A stretch of 64,000 nt of DNA from Acidimicrobiia bacterium (lineage in GTDB: Bacteria; Actinomycetota; Acidimicrobiia; Acidimicrobiales; AC-14), in the NCBI GenBank assembly GCA_023265025.1, contig JAHFUP010000005.1, forward strand, positions 51,871 through 115,870. The letters are read 5' to 3'. The notes under the pieces were generated by a model. That model was not told where the DNA came from. It made no database searches and was given only the letters and a program-made list of their open reading frames with translations. The position numbers and the translations under genes were made by a program. Of the stretch, positions 9,491 through 21,574 are shown one piece after another; the first letter of the stretch is position 1, and the number at the start of each line of letters is the position of its first letter.

Positions 9491-10345
9491 TCAGCCGTAG
9501 CTGTAGAAGCCCCTCCCGGTCTTGCGGCCCAGGAGGCCGGCCTCCACCATGCGCGACAGCATCGGCGGCGGCGCGTACAGCGGCTCCTTGAACTCCTCGT
9601 ACATCGACTGGGCCGCGGCCAGCGTGGTGTCCAGGCCGATGAAGTCGGCCAGGGCGAGCGGGCCCATGGGGTGATTGCAGCCCAGCACCATGCCGGCGTC
9701 GATGTCTTCCGCTGAGGCGAAGCCGGATTCCAGCATCCGTACCGCAGCGATCAGGTACGGGATCAGCAGGGAGTTGACGATGAACCCGGCCCGGTCCTTG
9801 GATGTGATGACCCGCTTGCCGAGCGCCTCCTCGGCGAAGGCCCGCACCGTGGCCGCTGCGGCCGCGCCGGTCAGCAGCGAGGTGACCAGCTCGACGAGCT
9901 TCAGGACCGGTACGGGGCTAAAGAAGTGGAGCCCCAGCACCTGCTCGGGCCGGCCGGTGGCCATGGCCAGCTTCATGATCGGGATGGCCGAGGTGTTGGA
10001 GGCCAGGACGGCGTCGCCGGCCACCACCTTGTCGAGGGTGGCGAACACATCGAGCTTGAGCGCCTCCGACTCCGGCACCGCCTCCAGGACGAGCTGGCGG
10101 TCGCCGAACTCGCCCAGGTCGGTGGTGAAGCGCAGCCGGGCCATGGCGGTCGCCACCTCTGCGTCCGACACCTTCCCCCGGCTCCGGGCCCGTTCCAGCG
10201 ACGCTTCGATGCGGCGCCGGCCGGCGGTCAGGGCGTTCTCGTCGATCTCCCGGACGAGCACGTCGACCCCGGCGCGGGCGCACACCTCGGCGATGCCCGA
10301 GCCCATGAGCCCGCATCCGACCACGCCGACCCGCTCGATGACCAT
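9491..10345 (-). CDS. 3-hydroxyacyl/3-hydroxybutyryl-CoA dehydrogenase (copy 1)
   Basis: GVVGCGLMGSGIAEVCARAG Rossmann motif; HFFSPVPVLKLVE; NHPMGPLALADFIGLD. Confidence 0.9.
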   Translation of the reverse strand: MVIERVGVVGCGLMGSGIAEVCARAGVDVLVREIDENALTAGRRRIEASLERARSRGKVSDAEVATAMARLRFTTDLGEFGDRQLVLEAVPESEALKLDVFATLDKVVAGDAVLASNTSAIPIMKLAMATGRPEQVLGLHFFSPVPVLKLVELVTSLLTGAAAAATVRAFAEEALGKRVITSKDRAGFIVNSLLIPYLIAAVRMLESGFASAEDIDAGMVLGCNHPMGPLALADFIGLDTTLAAAQSMYEEFKEPLYAPPPMLSRMVEAGLLGRKTGRGFYSYG

Positions 10346-11796
10346 CAGGCCCGGTCGTTCCCGGGCGACGACCCGAGCTCGTGGACCCGCACCGTGTTGG
10401 TGCTGCCGGCCCGGCCGGGCTGGCCGGCGACGATGACAACCCGCTCCCCCGGCCGGGCCCGGCCGAGGCGGAGCATCGTCTCCTCGGCCTGGGCCACCGC
10501 GTCATCGACGTTGAGCGGCAATGAGCAGACGAAGGTCTCCACGCCCCACGTGAGCGCCAGCTGGCTGCGCACCGCCGGCTCCGACGTGAAGGCGATCACG
10601 GGGATCACCGACCGGTGGCTGGCCAGCCGCTGGGCCGTCCGGCCCGTGCGGGTGAACACGGCCAGCGCCTTGGCGTCGACGGTGGCGCCGAGCCGGCTGG
10701 CCGCCGCGGCCAGGGCGTCCTCGGACGTGGACGGCGGGCACACCAGGTCGGGGATGCGCGCCAGCGCCCGCTGCTCGGCGACGCTCACGATCCCGGCCAT
10801 GGTCGACACTGCACCAGAGGGATACTCGCCGACGCTCGTCTCGCCCGCCAGCATGAGGGCGTCGGCGCCGTCGAGGACGGCGTTGGCCACGTCGGATGCC
10901 TCGGCCCGGGTGGGGTGGGGGTGGTGGATCATCGACTCCAGCAGCTGGGTGGCGACGATCACCGGCTTGCCCCGCTCCCGGGCCATCTGCGCGACCCACT
11001 TCTGGGTCACCGGCAGCTGCTCCAGCGGGAGCTCGATGCCCAGGTCGCCCCGCGCCACCATCACGCCGTCGAACGCGTCGATGAGCGCCTCGAAGTCGGC
11101 CACGGCCTCGGGCTTCTCGATCTTGGCCAGCACCGGCACGCGCCGGCCCGCGGCGTCCATCACCTCGCGCACCGCGGCCGCGTCGGCGGCCCGCCGCACG
11201 AACGACAGGGCGACCATGTCCACCCCCAGTTCGAGGGCGAAGACGAGGTCCTCGACGTCCTTCTCGGTGAGCGCCCCGATCCGCAGGTTCGTCCCGGGCA
11301 GGTTGACGCCCTTATGGTCGGAGAGCGGCCCACCCTCGACCACCTCGCAGCTGATCTCGCGGCCCTCGCAGGCGAGGGCGGCCAGCTTGATCAGGCCGTC
11401 GTCGACTAGGAGGGTGTCGCCCGGCACCATCTCGCGCGCCAGTCCCTCGTAGCTCACCGACGCCCGCTCGCTGGTGCCCATGCCCGGCTCGGTCGTGACC
11501 GTGAACATCGAGCCCGGCCGGAGGATGGCGGCGCCGCCGTGGAAGGCCCCAAACCGGATCTTGGGGCCCTGGAGGTCGGCCATCACACCGACGGCCCGCC
11601 CCGCCTCATCCGACGCCTGCCGGACGCCGGCGTACAGGGCGGCGTGCTCCTCCCGGGTGCCATGGGAGAAGTTCAGGCGCCACATCCATGCCGGCGTCGA
11701 CCAGGGCCCGGAGGGCCTCGCGCGAGTGCGACGCCGGCCCCAGGGTGCAGATGATCTTCGTCCGCCGCGGCAGCGTCATGCCCACCACGGCCTCAG

Positions 11797-11800
<4 letters not shown>
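10345..11800 (-). CDS. pyk: Pyruvate kinase, with an apparent 2-nt frameshift near 11680
   Basis: N-term MTLPRRTKIICTLGPASHSREALRALVDAGMDVA in one frame, RLNFSHGTREEHAALY... in another; LAKIEKPEAV and MVARGDLGIELP motifs. Confidence 0.85.
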
Positions 11801-14477
<2,677 letters not shown>

Positions 14478-14481
<4 letters not shown>

Positions 14482-15683
14482 GGTCGTACCACTTCGACCA
14501 GCACGGCCTCGCCCTGGCCGCCGCCGCCACACAGGGCGGCGGCGCCGAGGCCGCCGCCGCGCCGGCGGAGCTCATTCACGAGGGTGAGGACCAGGCGGGT
14601 GCCGGACGCGCCGATGGGATGCCCGAGGGCGATGGCCCCACCGTTGACGTTGACGATCTCGTCGCTGATACCGAGGTCGGCCATGGAGGCGGCCGCCACG
14701 GCGGCGAACGCCTCGTTGATCTCGAACAGGTCGATGTCGCCCACGCTCAGGCCGGCCCGCTGCAGCGCCCGGGCGATGGCCCGTGACGGCTGGGTCAGCA
14801 GCGAGGCGTCGGGGCCGGCGACCATGCCGAAACCGGCCACCTCGGCCAGTGGGGTGAGGCCGAGCTCGGTGGCCTTGGCCCGGCTCATGAGCACCACGGC
14901 GGCGGCCCCGTCGGAGATCTGCGAGGCGTTGCCGGCGGTGATGGTGCCGTCCTTGGCGAACGCCGGCTTGAGCCGCCCCAACGACTCGACGGTGCTCTCG
15001 GGGCGCACCCCCTCGTCGGTGTCGAACATGAGGGGGTCGCCCTTCTGCGGCACCGGAACGGGCACGATCTCCTCGGCGAACCGGCCCTCCTTGATCGCGG
15101 TCGCGGCCCGCTCGTGGCTCTTGGCCGCCAGCTCGTCCTGGACGGCGCGGGAGATCGAGGCGGCCTTGACGTAGGCCTCCGTGCCGGCGCCCATGTGCAC
15201 GCCGTCGAAGGCGCACCACAGGCCGTCGCTGATCATGGAGTCGACCATGGTGACGTCGCCGAGGCGGTAGCCCCGGCGCGATCCGGGCAGCAGGTGGGGG
15301 GCCTGGGTCATGGACTCCATGCCGGCGGCCACCACGATGTCGGCGTCGCCCGCGGCGATCATCTGGTTGGCCAGGTAGATGGCGTGGATGCCCGACAGGC
15401 ACACCTTGTTCACCGTGACCGCCGGGACATCCATCGGGATCCCGGCCTTCACCGCCGCCTGGCGGGCGGGGTTCTGGCCCTGGCCGGCCTGCAGCACGTG
15501 GCCGACGATGACGTCGTCGACCTGATCGGGGGCGATGCCGGCCCGGTCGAGGGCGGCGGCGATGGCCGCCCCGCCGAGGTCGGCGGCCGGCAGCGTAGCC
15601 AGCGAGCCCGACAACTTGCCGATGGCGGTTCGGGCGGACGAGACGAGGAACGATCCGGGCATGTGGTTGCCTCCGGTGGTCAC
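14478..15683 (-). CDS. Acetyl-CoA C-acetyltransferase (thiolase)
   Basis: VNKVCLSGIHAI active-site Cys, NVNGGAIALGHPIGASG, C-terminal AALCGGGGQGEAV; start may be 15662. Confidence 0.93.
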
Positions 15684-16543
15684 TTGGCGGACGGGTAGTC
15701 GTAGAAGCCCTGGCCGGTCTTGCGGCCGAGCCGGCCGGCGGTGACCATGCGCTTGAGCAGTGGGGCCGGCGCCGAGCAGGGGTCGTGGTGCTCCTCGTAC
15801 AGCACGTTCAGGATCGCCAGGCTGGTGTCGAGGCCCACGAAGTCGAGCAGCTCGAGGGGGCCCATCGGGAAGCTGCAGCCGCCCTTCATGGCCGCGTCGA
15901 TGTCCTCCTTGCTGGCGATCTCGCTGTCGAGCATCCGGATGGCGCTGTTGAGGTAGGGGAACAGCAGGGCATTGACGATGAAGCCGGCGCTGTCCTTCAC
16001 CATGACCGCGTCCTTACCGCACTCCTCGGCGAACTGGCGGGCCGCGCCCGTCGTTGCGTCAGAGGTGCTCGGCGCCGACACGATCTCCACCAGGGGCATC
16101 CGGGGGGCGGGGTTGAAGAAATGCAGACCGACCACCCGGCCGGGCCGCTTGGTCCCCAGGGCGATCTCGGAGACCGCCAGCGTCGAGGTGTTGGTGGCGA
16201 GGATCGTCTCCTCGGAGCACACCCGGTCGAGGTCGGCGAAGAGCTGGCGCTTGACGTCGAGGTCCTCGACGACCGACTCCACGACGATGCTGCACCGTCC
16301 GAGATCGCCGATGTCAGTTGTCGTCCGGACCCGGTCGAGCGCAGCTGCGCCTTCCTCGGGTGGCAGCTTGCCCTTGGCCACCTGGAACTCGAGCGACCTC
16401 GACACCTTGCCCAGTGCCGCGTCAGCGGCCGCCTGGGTCCGGCCCCGCAGGATCACCTTGAACCCGGCCTTGGCCGCCACTTCAGCGATCCCGGCGCCCA
16501 TCATGCCGGTCCCGGCGACTCCTACGAACTTGGTGTCGAGCAT
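15680..16543 (-). CDS. 3-hydroxybutyryl-CoA dehydrogenase (copy 2)
   Basis: GVAGTGMMGAGIAEVAAKAG, VGLHFFNPAPRMPLVEIV, SFPMGPLELLDFVGLD. Confidence 0.92.
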   Translation of the reverse strand: MLDTKFVGVAGTGMMGAGIAEVAAKAGFKVILRGRTQAAADAALGKVSRSLEFQVAKGKLPPEEGAAALDRVRTTTDIGDLGRCSIVVESVVEDLDVKRQLFADLDRVCSEETILATNTSTLAVSEIALGTKRPGRVVGLHFFNPAPRMPLVEIVSAPSTSDATTGAARQFAEECGKDAVMVKDSAGFIVNALLFPYLNSAIRMLDSEIASKEDIDAAMKGGCSFPMGPLELLDFVGLDTSLAILNVLYEEHHDPCSAPAPLLKRMVTAGRLGRKTGQGFYDYPSAK

Positions 16544-16552
16544 CGTGTCTCC

Positions 16553-16622
16553 CCTGTCGTTGTCGAAGGCCTGTCGTTGTCGAAGGCCTGTCGTTCGTCG
16601 AAGGCCTGTCGCTTGTCGAAGG
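16553..16622. repeat. Four tandem 17-18 bp direct repeats (CCTGTCGTTGTCGAAGG)
   Basis: Units at 16553, 16570, 16587, 16605; last two are 18 bp variants; lies between the phaC stop and the hbd start. Confidence 0.9.
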
Positions 16623-16631
16623 TTGTCCTGC

Positions 16632-18311
16632 TCATGCGTGCACGTACGTTCCGGGTGCGTCACCGATGGGCGGGTGGGCGGCGCTGCCCACCGCCCGGGG
16701 CGGCCGGCGTTTCCCGGCCCGCCGGCCGATCCAATCGGCCCAGTCCCCCCACCACGAGCCCTCGTGCTGGGTGGCGTCCTCCAGCCAGTCCTCGGCCGTG
16801 TCGGGGAGCGCGTCGTTCGTCCAGTACCGGCGCTTGGGGCCGGGCGGGTTGACGATGCCGGCGATGTGGCCGGCGGAGCTGAGGACGAACCGCACCGTGC
16901 CCCCGAGCAGGCCGGTGCTGGCGTAGGAGGACTTCCACGGGGTGATGTGGTCGGCCATGGCGGCGAGGATGTAGGTGTCGGCCGTGACGTCGTCCAGGCA
17001 CAGCTGGCGACCACCCATGGTCATGGCGCCCTCGGCCAGGCGGTTCTCGAGGTAGAGGGCGTGCAGGTAGGCGGCGTGGGTGGCCTCGGGGACGCCGATG
17101 GAGTCGGCGTTCCAGGCCAGGATGTCGAACGCCGGCGGCTGGTCGCCCATCAGCCAGTTGGCGCTCACGTAGTTCCAGATCAGGTCGTTGGCCCGGAGTG
17201 AGTCGAAGGTGGTGCCCATCTCCCGGCCGTCCAGAAAGCCGGTCCGGGCCATCCGGCGCTCCACGCCGGCCACGGCCTCGGGACCGGTGAAGGCGCCCAG
17301 GTCGCCGGGCTGGCTGAAGTCGAGGAGGGTGTTGAGCAGGGTCAGCGACTGGATGCGATCGTCGCCCCCCTGGGCCTGGTAGGCGGCGAGCATCGACGCC
17401 AGCATCCCGCCCACGCAGAGGCCGGCCACGTTGACCTTCTCGGCCTCCGTGATCTCGCCCACGACGGCCAGCGCCGCATCGAGGCCCCGGAGCATGTAGT
17501 CGTCCAGACCGACGTCGCGCATCGACGCGTCGGCATTGCGGTAGCTCATGGCGAACGTGGTGTGGCCGTGGCTCACCGCCCACTCGGCGAAGCTGCGGCC
17601 CGGGGCCAGGTCCATGATGTAGTACCGGTTGATCCACGGCGGGCTCAGCAGCAGCGGTGTCTGGTACACCGACTTCGTCTGCGGTGCGTACTGGATGACC
17701 TCGACCAGGTCGTTCCGGAACACGACCTGGCCCGGGGTGCAGGCCAGTTCCCGACCTACCCGCAGCGCGGACGCGTCGACCTGGCGAGGCCGGGCGCCGT
17801 TCTCGGCGACGTCCTCCAGGAAGTTGGTGATGCCCTCGACGACACTCGAACCGCCCGTCTCAACCGCCTTGCGCAGGGCGACCGGGTTGCTGCCGAGGAA
17901 GTTGGTCGGGGCCAGGGCGTCGGCCACCATGCCCAGGGCGAAGTGGGCCTTGGCGGCGTCGGCGTCGTCCAGGCCGCCGGCCCCCGCCAGCCGGCCGAGG
18001 TGCCGCGACCAGGCCAGGTAGGCCTGGCGCTGGGCGAGGAACCACGGGTGCTCCTCCCAGGCCGGGTCGGAGAAGCGGCGGTCACCGGGCGCCGGCGTCA
18101 GCGACGTCGGTCCGTCGGCCAACCCGACGGCGCGGGCCGCCACCTCGGTGGTGGCCAGCACCACGTCGCCCGTCAGGCGGGCGGCCTCCCGCAGGGCGGC
18201 GCCGGGATTGCCGGCGAGGCCGGCGCCGAGGCGGGCCAGGACGGGGGCAAATGCGGCGGGGTCGGTGTCGGCCCACTGCTCGTCGCCGACGATGTCCTCC
18301 GCCGGGATCAT
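16632..18311 (-). CDS. phaC: Poly(3-hydroxyalkanoate) synthase (PhaC, alpha/beta-hydrolase), copy 1
   Basis: LLLSPPWINRYYIMDLAPGRSFAEWAVSHGHT, lipase-like box GLCVGGML, HIAGIVNPPG. Confidence 0.9.
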   Translation of the reverse strand: MIPAEDIVGDEQWADTDPAAFAPVLARLGAGLAGNPGAALREAARLTGDVVLATTEVAARAVGLADGPTSLTPAPGDRRFSDPAWEEHPWFLAQRQAYLAWSRHLGRLAGAGGLDDADAAKAHFALGMVADALAPTNFLGSNPVALRKAVETGGSSVVEGITNFLEDVAENGARPRQVDASALRVGRELACTPGQVVFRNDLVEVIQYAPQTKSVYQTPLLLSPPWINRYYIMDLAPGRSFAEWAVSHGHTTFAMSYRNADASMRDVGLDDYMLRGLDAALAVVGEITEAEKVNVAGLCVGGMLASMLAAYQAQGGDDRIQSLTLLNTLLDFSQPGDLGAFTGPEAVAGVERRMARTGFLDGREMGTTFDSLRANDLIWNYVSANWLMGDQPPAFDILAWNADSIGVPEATHAAYLHALYLENRLAEGAMTMGGRQLCLDDVTADTYILAAMADHITPWKSSYASTGLLGGTVRFVLSSAGHIAGIVNPPGPKRRYWTNDALPDTAEDWLEDATQHEGSWWGDWADWIGRRAGKRRPPRAVGSAAHPPIGDAPGTYVHA

Positions 18312-18802
18312 CGGACCACCGGGGCCGGGAAGTCGGCGTAGTAGCGGTAGACGATGTCGGCGACGCAGCCGGGCTTCGGCTGCCCGTCGACCTCGAAGGT
18401 GAGGCGGAACGTGGCCTGCACGCCGCCGGCGACCTGGTCGACCTCTCGGAGCTCGACAGCGGCCCGCACCCGGGAACCCACGGGGACCGGCGCCGGATAG
18501 CGCACCCGGTTGGAGCCGTAGTTCAGGACCAGGCCGGCGCCCGCGACCTCGATGACCTCGTCGAGGAACTGGGTGGCGAAGGACAGGGTGAGGTAGCCGT
18601 AGGCGATCGTGCCGCCGAACGGGCCGGCCGCGGCTCGCACGGGGTCGATGTGGATCCACTGCCGGTCGCCGGTGAGCTCGGCGAAGGTGTCGACGTCGGC
18701 TTGGGTGATCGTTCGCCACGAACTGTGGCCCAGCACCGTGCCGGCCGAGGCAACGAGGTCTGTGACGTGGACGACGGCTGGCGGGCCTGGTGTCTCGGGC
18801 AT
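18308..18802 (-). CDS. MaoC-family (R)-enoyl-CoA hydratase-like protein (PhaJ-like)
   Basis: FAELTGDRQWIHIDP and GPFGGTIAYGYLTLSF hot-dog hydratase motifs; ATGA overlap with phaC. Confidence 0.85.
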   Translation of the reverse strand: MPETPGPPAVVHVTDLVASAGTVLGHSSWRTITQADVDTFAELTGDRQWIHIDPVRAAAGPFGGTIAYGYLTLSFATQFLDEVIEVAGAGLVLNYGSNRVRYPAPVPVGSRVRAAVELREVDQVAGGVQATFRLTFEVDGQPKPGCVADIVYRYYADFPAPVVR

Positions 18803-19015
18803 GTCCCCATCCCTTCCTGCTGTGGTGGCGCCGGCCGGGTCGTATGGACGCAACTGCGAACACCGCTCGTTCTGCCCCGCTGGGGTTTCGCCGCGGTAGC
18901 CACCCGACCAACGCTCGGTGACGGCTAGGTGAAAGGCCGCTGTCCTTCTCCGGCACCCCTTCGGGCGCGCGGCAACAGCCCATCCGGCTTCAGATCTACC
19001 CGCCGGCCCGTCGAC

Positions 19016-19027
19016 GAAACATGTTTC
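19016..19027. promoter_or_regulatory. Palindromic operator candidate upstream of the phasin-like gene
   Basis: GAAACATGTTTC perfect palindrome overlapping the expected -35 of a TATAGT (19046-19051) -10-like element. Confidence 0.45.
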
Positions 19028-19080
19028 TACCAAGCGGTTGCATGATATAGTTAACGTAACCGACGAGCAAGGAGGCTTCC

Positions 19081-19389
19081 ATGCCTACTGCGATCGAAAC
19101 GACAACCGCCATCCAGGACAAGGTGTACGCCGGCATCCAGGCCAGCCAGCGGGCTGTCCTCGACTCCGCCAGGACCTGGTCGGAGACGGTCGAGACCGTC
19201 TTCGCCAAGCTGCCTGAGTACGCCTCGGCCACGCCGGCGCCGCCCAGCCAGGTGCTGGAGAACGCCTACGGCTTCACCCAGAAGGTCCTCACGAGCCAGC
19301 GGGAGTTCCTGAGCCAGCTGTTCGAGGCGACCCTGCCGGCCACGCGGGCCCCGTCGGCCGCGCAGGCGAAGGCCACTCCCCGGAGCTGA
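19081..19389 (+). CDS. Phasin-like PHA granule-associated protein (putative)
   Basis: Small helical protein (IQDKVYAGIQASQRAVLDSARTWSETVETVFAKLP...) between divergent phaC units; AAGGAGG RBS. Confidence 0.6.
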   Translation: MPTAIETTTAIQDKVYAGIQASQRAVLDSARTWSETVETVFAKLPEYASATPAPPSQVLENAYGFTQKVLTSQREFLSQLFEATLPATRAPSAAQAKATPRS

Positions 19390-19462
19390 CCGGAGGCACC
19401 TGCAGCACGACCACGGCCGGCGGCACGTCCGCCCCGGCCGTGGCGCGCTGCTCTAGCGTGAC

Positions 19463-19843
19463 GTGCACGTGGCCGATGACCTGTGGCAGACCCAGCTTGA
19501 GGCGTTCGGCACCTTTCTCCGGTCCCAGCGCCGGCTGGCCAACCTCTCCCTTCGGGAGATGGCGGAACGGACCAAGGTCTCGAATGCCTACCTGAGCCAG
19601 GTCGAGCGGGGACTGCACGCGCCATCAGTGCGCGTCCTGCGCTCGATCGCCCAGGCCCTGGACCTCTCGACCGAGGCCATGCTGGCCCACGCCGGCCTGC
19701 TCGGCGACGACCCCGCCGATGCCGCCGGCGAGTCGCCGGTCACGGAGGCAGCCATCCGCGCCGACCGCCGGCTCACCGACGACCAGAAGGAGGCGCTGCT
19801 CTCTGTCTATCGGAGCTACATCGCCAACAACCAACGGCCCTGA
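19463..19843 (+). CDS. XRE-family HTH transcriptional regulator
   Basis: RLANLSLREMAERTKVSNAYLSQVERGLHAPSVRVLRSIAQAL helix-turn-helix. Confidence 0.85.
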   Translation: MHVADDLWQTQLEAFGTFLRSQRRLANLSLREMAERTKVSNAYLSQVERGLHAPSVRVLRSIAQALDLSTEAMLAHAGLLGDDPADAAGESPVTEAAIRADRRLTDDQKEALLSVYRSYIANNQRP

Positions 19844-21569
19844 CGGCGACGTTGCCGACCAGCCCGAGGGTGCGCCGGGCGTCGTCGGCGCCATCGCCAC
19901 CGAGGCATTGGGCCCCGAAGCCGGCCTGCTGGCCGGGCTCGACATCGCCAGCTTCGCCGAGGTGCTCGGCCGGGTGGTGTCCGTCCTGGCCGCCCACCCC
20001 ACCCGGATGCTCGAGCCGGCCCGCCGCTACGCCGGCGCCCTGGCCTGGGCGGGCGTCGCCGCCTCCGGACGGGCCTTCGGGCTGGCGGTCGGCGGGCTGG
20101 AGCCCGAGCCGGGCGACCGCCGGTTCCGCGACCCGAGCTGGTCGAGCAACCCGTGGTTCTTCTGGCACCAGCAGGCCCACCTGGCCTGGGCGCGCTACGC
20201 CCGCGAGCTGGTGGATGCCGCCGACCTCGATCCCGCCGCCACCGACAAGGCCCATTTCGCCGTCGGACTGCTGGTCGACGCCGCCTCCCCCACCAACTTC
20301 CTCCCGACCAACCCGGTCGCCCTCCGCCGGGCGTTCGACACCGGCGGTCTTTCAGTCCTCGAAGGCCTGGCCAACTTCTTCAGTGACCTGGTCACCAACC
20401 GGGGCATGCCCCGGCAGGTCGACACATCGGTGTTCCGCCTGGGTGAGAACCTGGCGGCCACGCCGGGCAAGGTCGTCTTCCGCAACGACCTCATGGAGCT
20501 GATCCAGTACTCGCCGCAGACCGAGACGGTGCACGAGATCCCGTTGCTGCTCAGTCCGCCGTGGATCAACAAGTACTACATCATGGACCTGGCGCCGGGA
20601 CGGAGCTTTACCGAGTGGGCGATCTCCAACGGCCACACCGTCTTCACCATCAGCTACCGGAACCCCGACGAGTCGATGCGCGACGTCGCCCTCGACGACT
20701 ACCTCCTGCGCGGCCCCCACGACGCCCTCGACGTCATCGCCGAGATCACCGGCTGCGAGCACGTCAACATCGTCGGGCTGTGCCTGGGCGGGACGCTCAC
20801 CACCATGCTGCTGGCCCACCTGGCCGCCCACGAGCACGACCGCGTCCGCTCCGCCACCCTGCTCAACACCCTGGTCGACTTCTCGGAGCCGGGCCCGATG
20901 GGCCGCTTCATCGACAAGGGCTCGGTCGAGCGCCTCAGCAAGAAGATGCTCGAGCGCGGCTACCTCGAGGCCACCGATATGTCGACGATGTTCGACCTCT
21001 TGCGGGCCCGGGACCTGATCTGGAACTACGTGGAGAGCGGGTGGCTGATGGGCCAGCCCCCGCCGGCCTTCGACATCCTGGCCTGGAACGGCGACGGCAC
21101 CCGCATGCCCGCCGACATGCACTCGTTCTACCTGCGCTACTGCTACGTCGAGAACCAGCTCGCCCGGGGCGAGATGACACTTGCCGGCACCCGCCTGCAC
21201 CTCGACCGCATCACCGCCGACACCTACGTCCTGGCCGCGAAGGAGGACCACATCGCCCCCTGGCTGTCGTCCTACGCGTCGACGAAGGTCCTGGGCGGGG
21301 ACATGCGCTTCGTGCTGACGTCGTCGGGCCACGTGGCCGGGATCGTCAACCCGCCCGGCCCCCGCCGGCGGTACTGGACCAACGACGAGCTGAGCGCCGA
21401 CCCCGGGGCGTGGCTGGCGGGCGCCACCGAGCACACGGGATCGTGGTGGGAGGACTGGGCGGGCTGGATCGGCGAACGGGCCGGCGGCCGGCGCTCACCG
21501 CCCTCCATGGGCAGCGCCAGCCACCCGCCGATCGACGACGCGCCGGGCGTCTACGTCCACCAGAAGTAG
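19719..21569 (+). CDS. phaC: Poly(3-hydroxyalkanoate) synthase (PhaC), copy 2; N-terminal start uncertain
   Basis: LLLSPPWINKYYIMDLAPGRSFTEWAISNGHT, GLCLGGTL, HVAGIVNPPG; the 19719 start would overlap the XRE gene, in-frame TTG 19908 is an alternative. Confidence 0.88.
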   Translation: MPPASRRSRRQPSAPTAGSPTTRRRRCSLSIGATSPTTNGPDGDVADQPEGAPGVVGAIATEALGPEAGLLAGLDIASFAEVLGRVVSVLAAHPTRMLEPARRYAGALAWAGVAASGRAFGLAVGGLEPEPGDRRFRDPSWSSNPWFFWHQQAHLAWARYARELVDAADLDPAATDKAHFAVGLLVDAASPTNFLPTNPVALRRAFDTGGLSVLEGLANFFSDLVTNRGMPRQVDTSVFRLGENLAATPGKVVFRNDLMELIQYSPQTETVHEIPLLLSPPWINKYYIMDLAPGRSFTEWAISNGHTVFTISYRNPDESMRDVALDDYLLRGPHDALDVIAEITGCEHVNIVGLCLGGTLTTMLLAHLAAHEHDRVRSATLLNTLVDFSEPGPMGRFIDKGSVERLSKKMLERGYLEATDMSTMFDLLRARDLIWNYVESGWLMGQPPPAFDILAWNGDGTRMPADMHSFYLRYCYVENQLARGEMTLAGTRLHLDRITADTYVLAAKEDHIAPWLSSYASTKVLGGDMRFVLTSSGHVAGIVNPPGPRRRYWTNDELSADPGAWLAGATEHTGSWWEDWAGWIGERAGGRRSPPSMGSASHPPIDDAPGVYVHQK

Positions 21570-21574
21570 CGCGT

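Noticed and set aside
11680-11682. Programmed ribosomal frameshift in pyk
   Set aside because: No slippery heptamer seen; a missing GC dinucleotide in a GCGCGC tract is better explained by an indel or assembly error
16553-16622. Possible CRISPR array
   Set aside because: Repeats are contiguous without spacers, only 17-18 bp, and no cas genes are nearby
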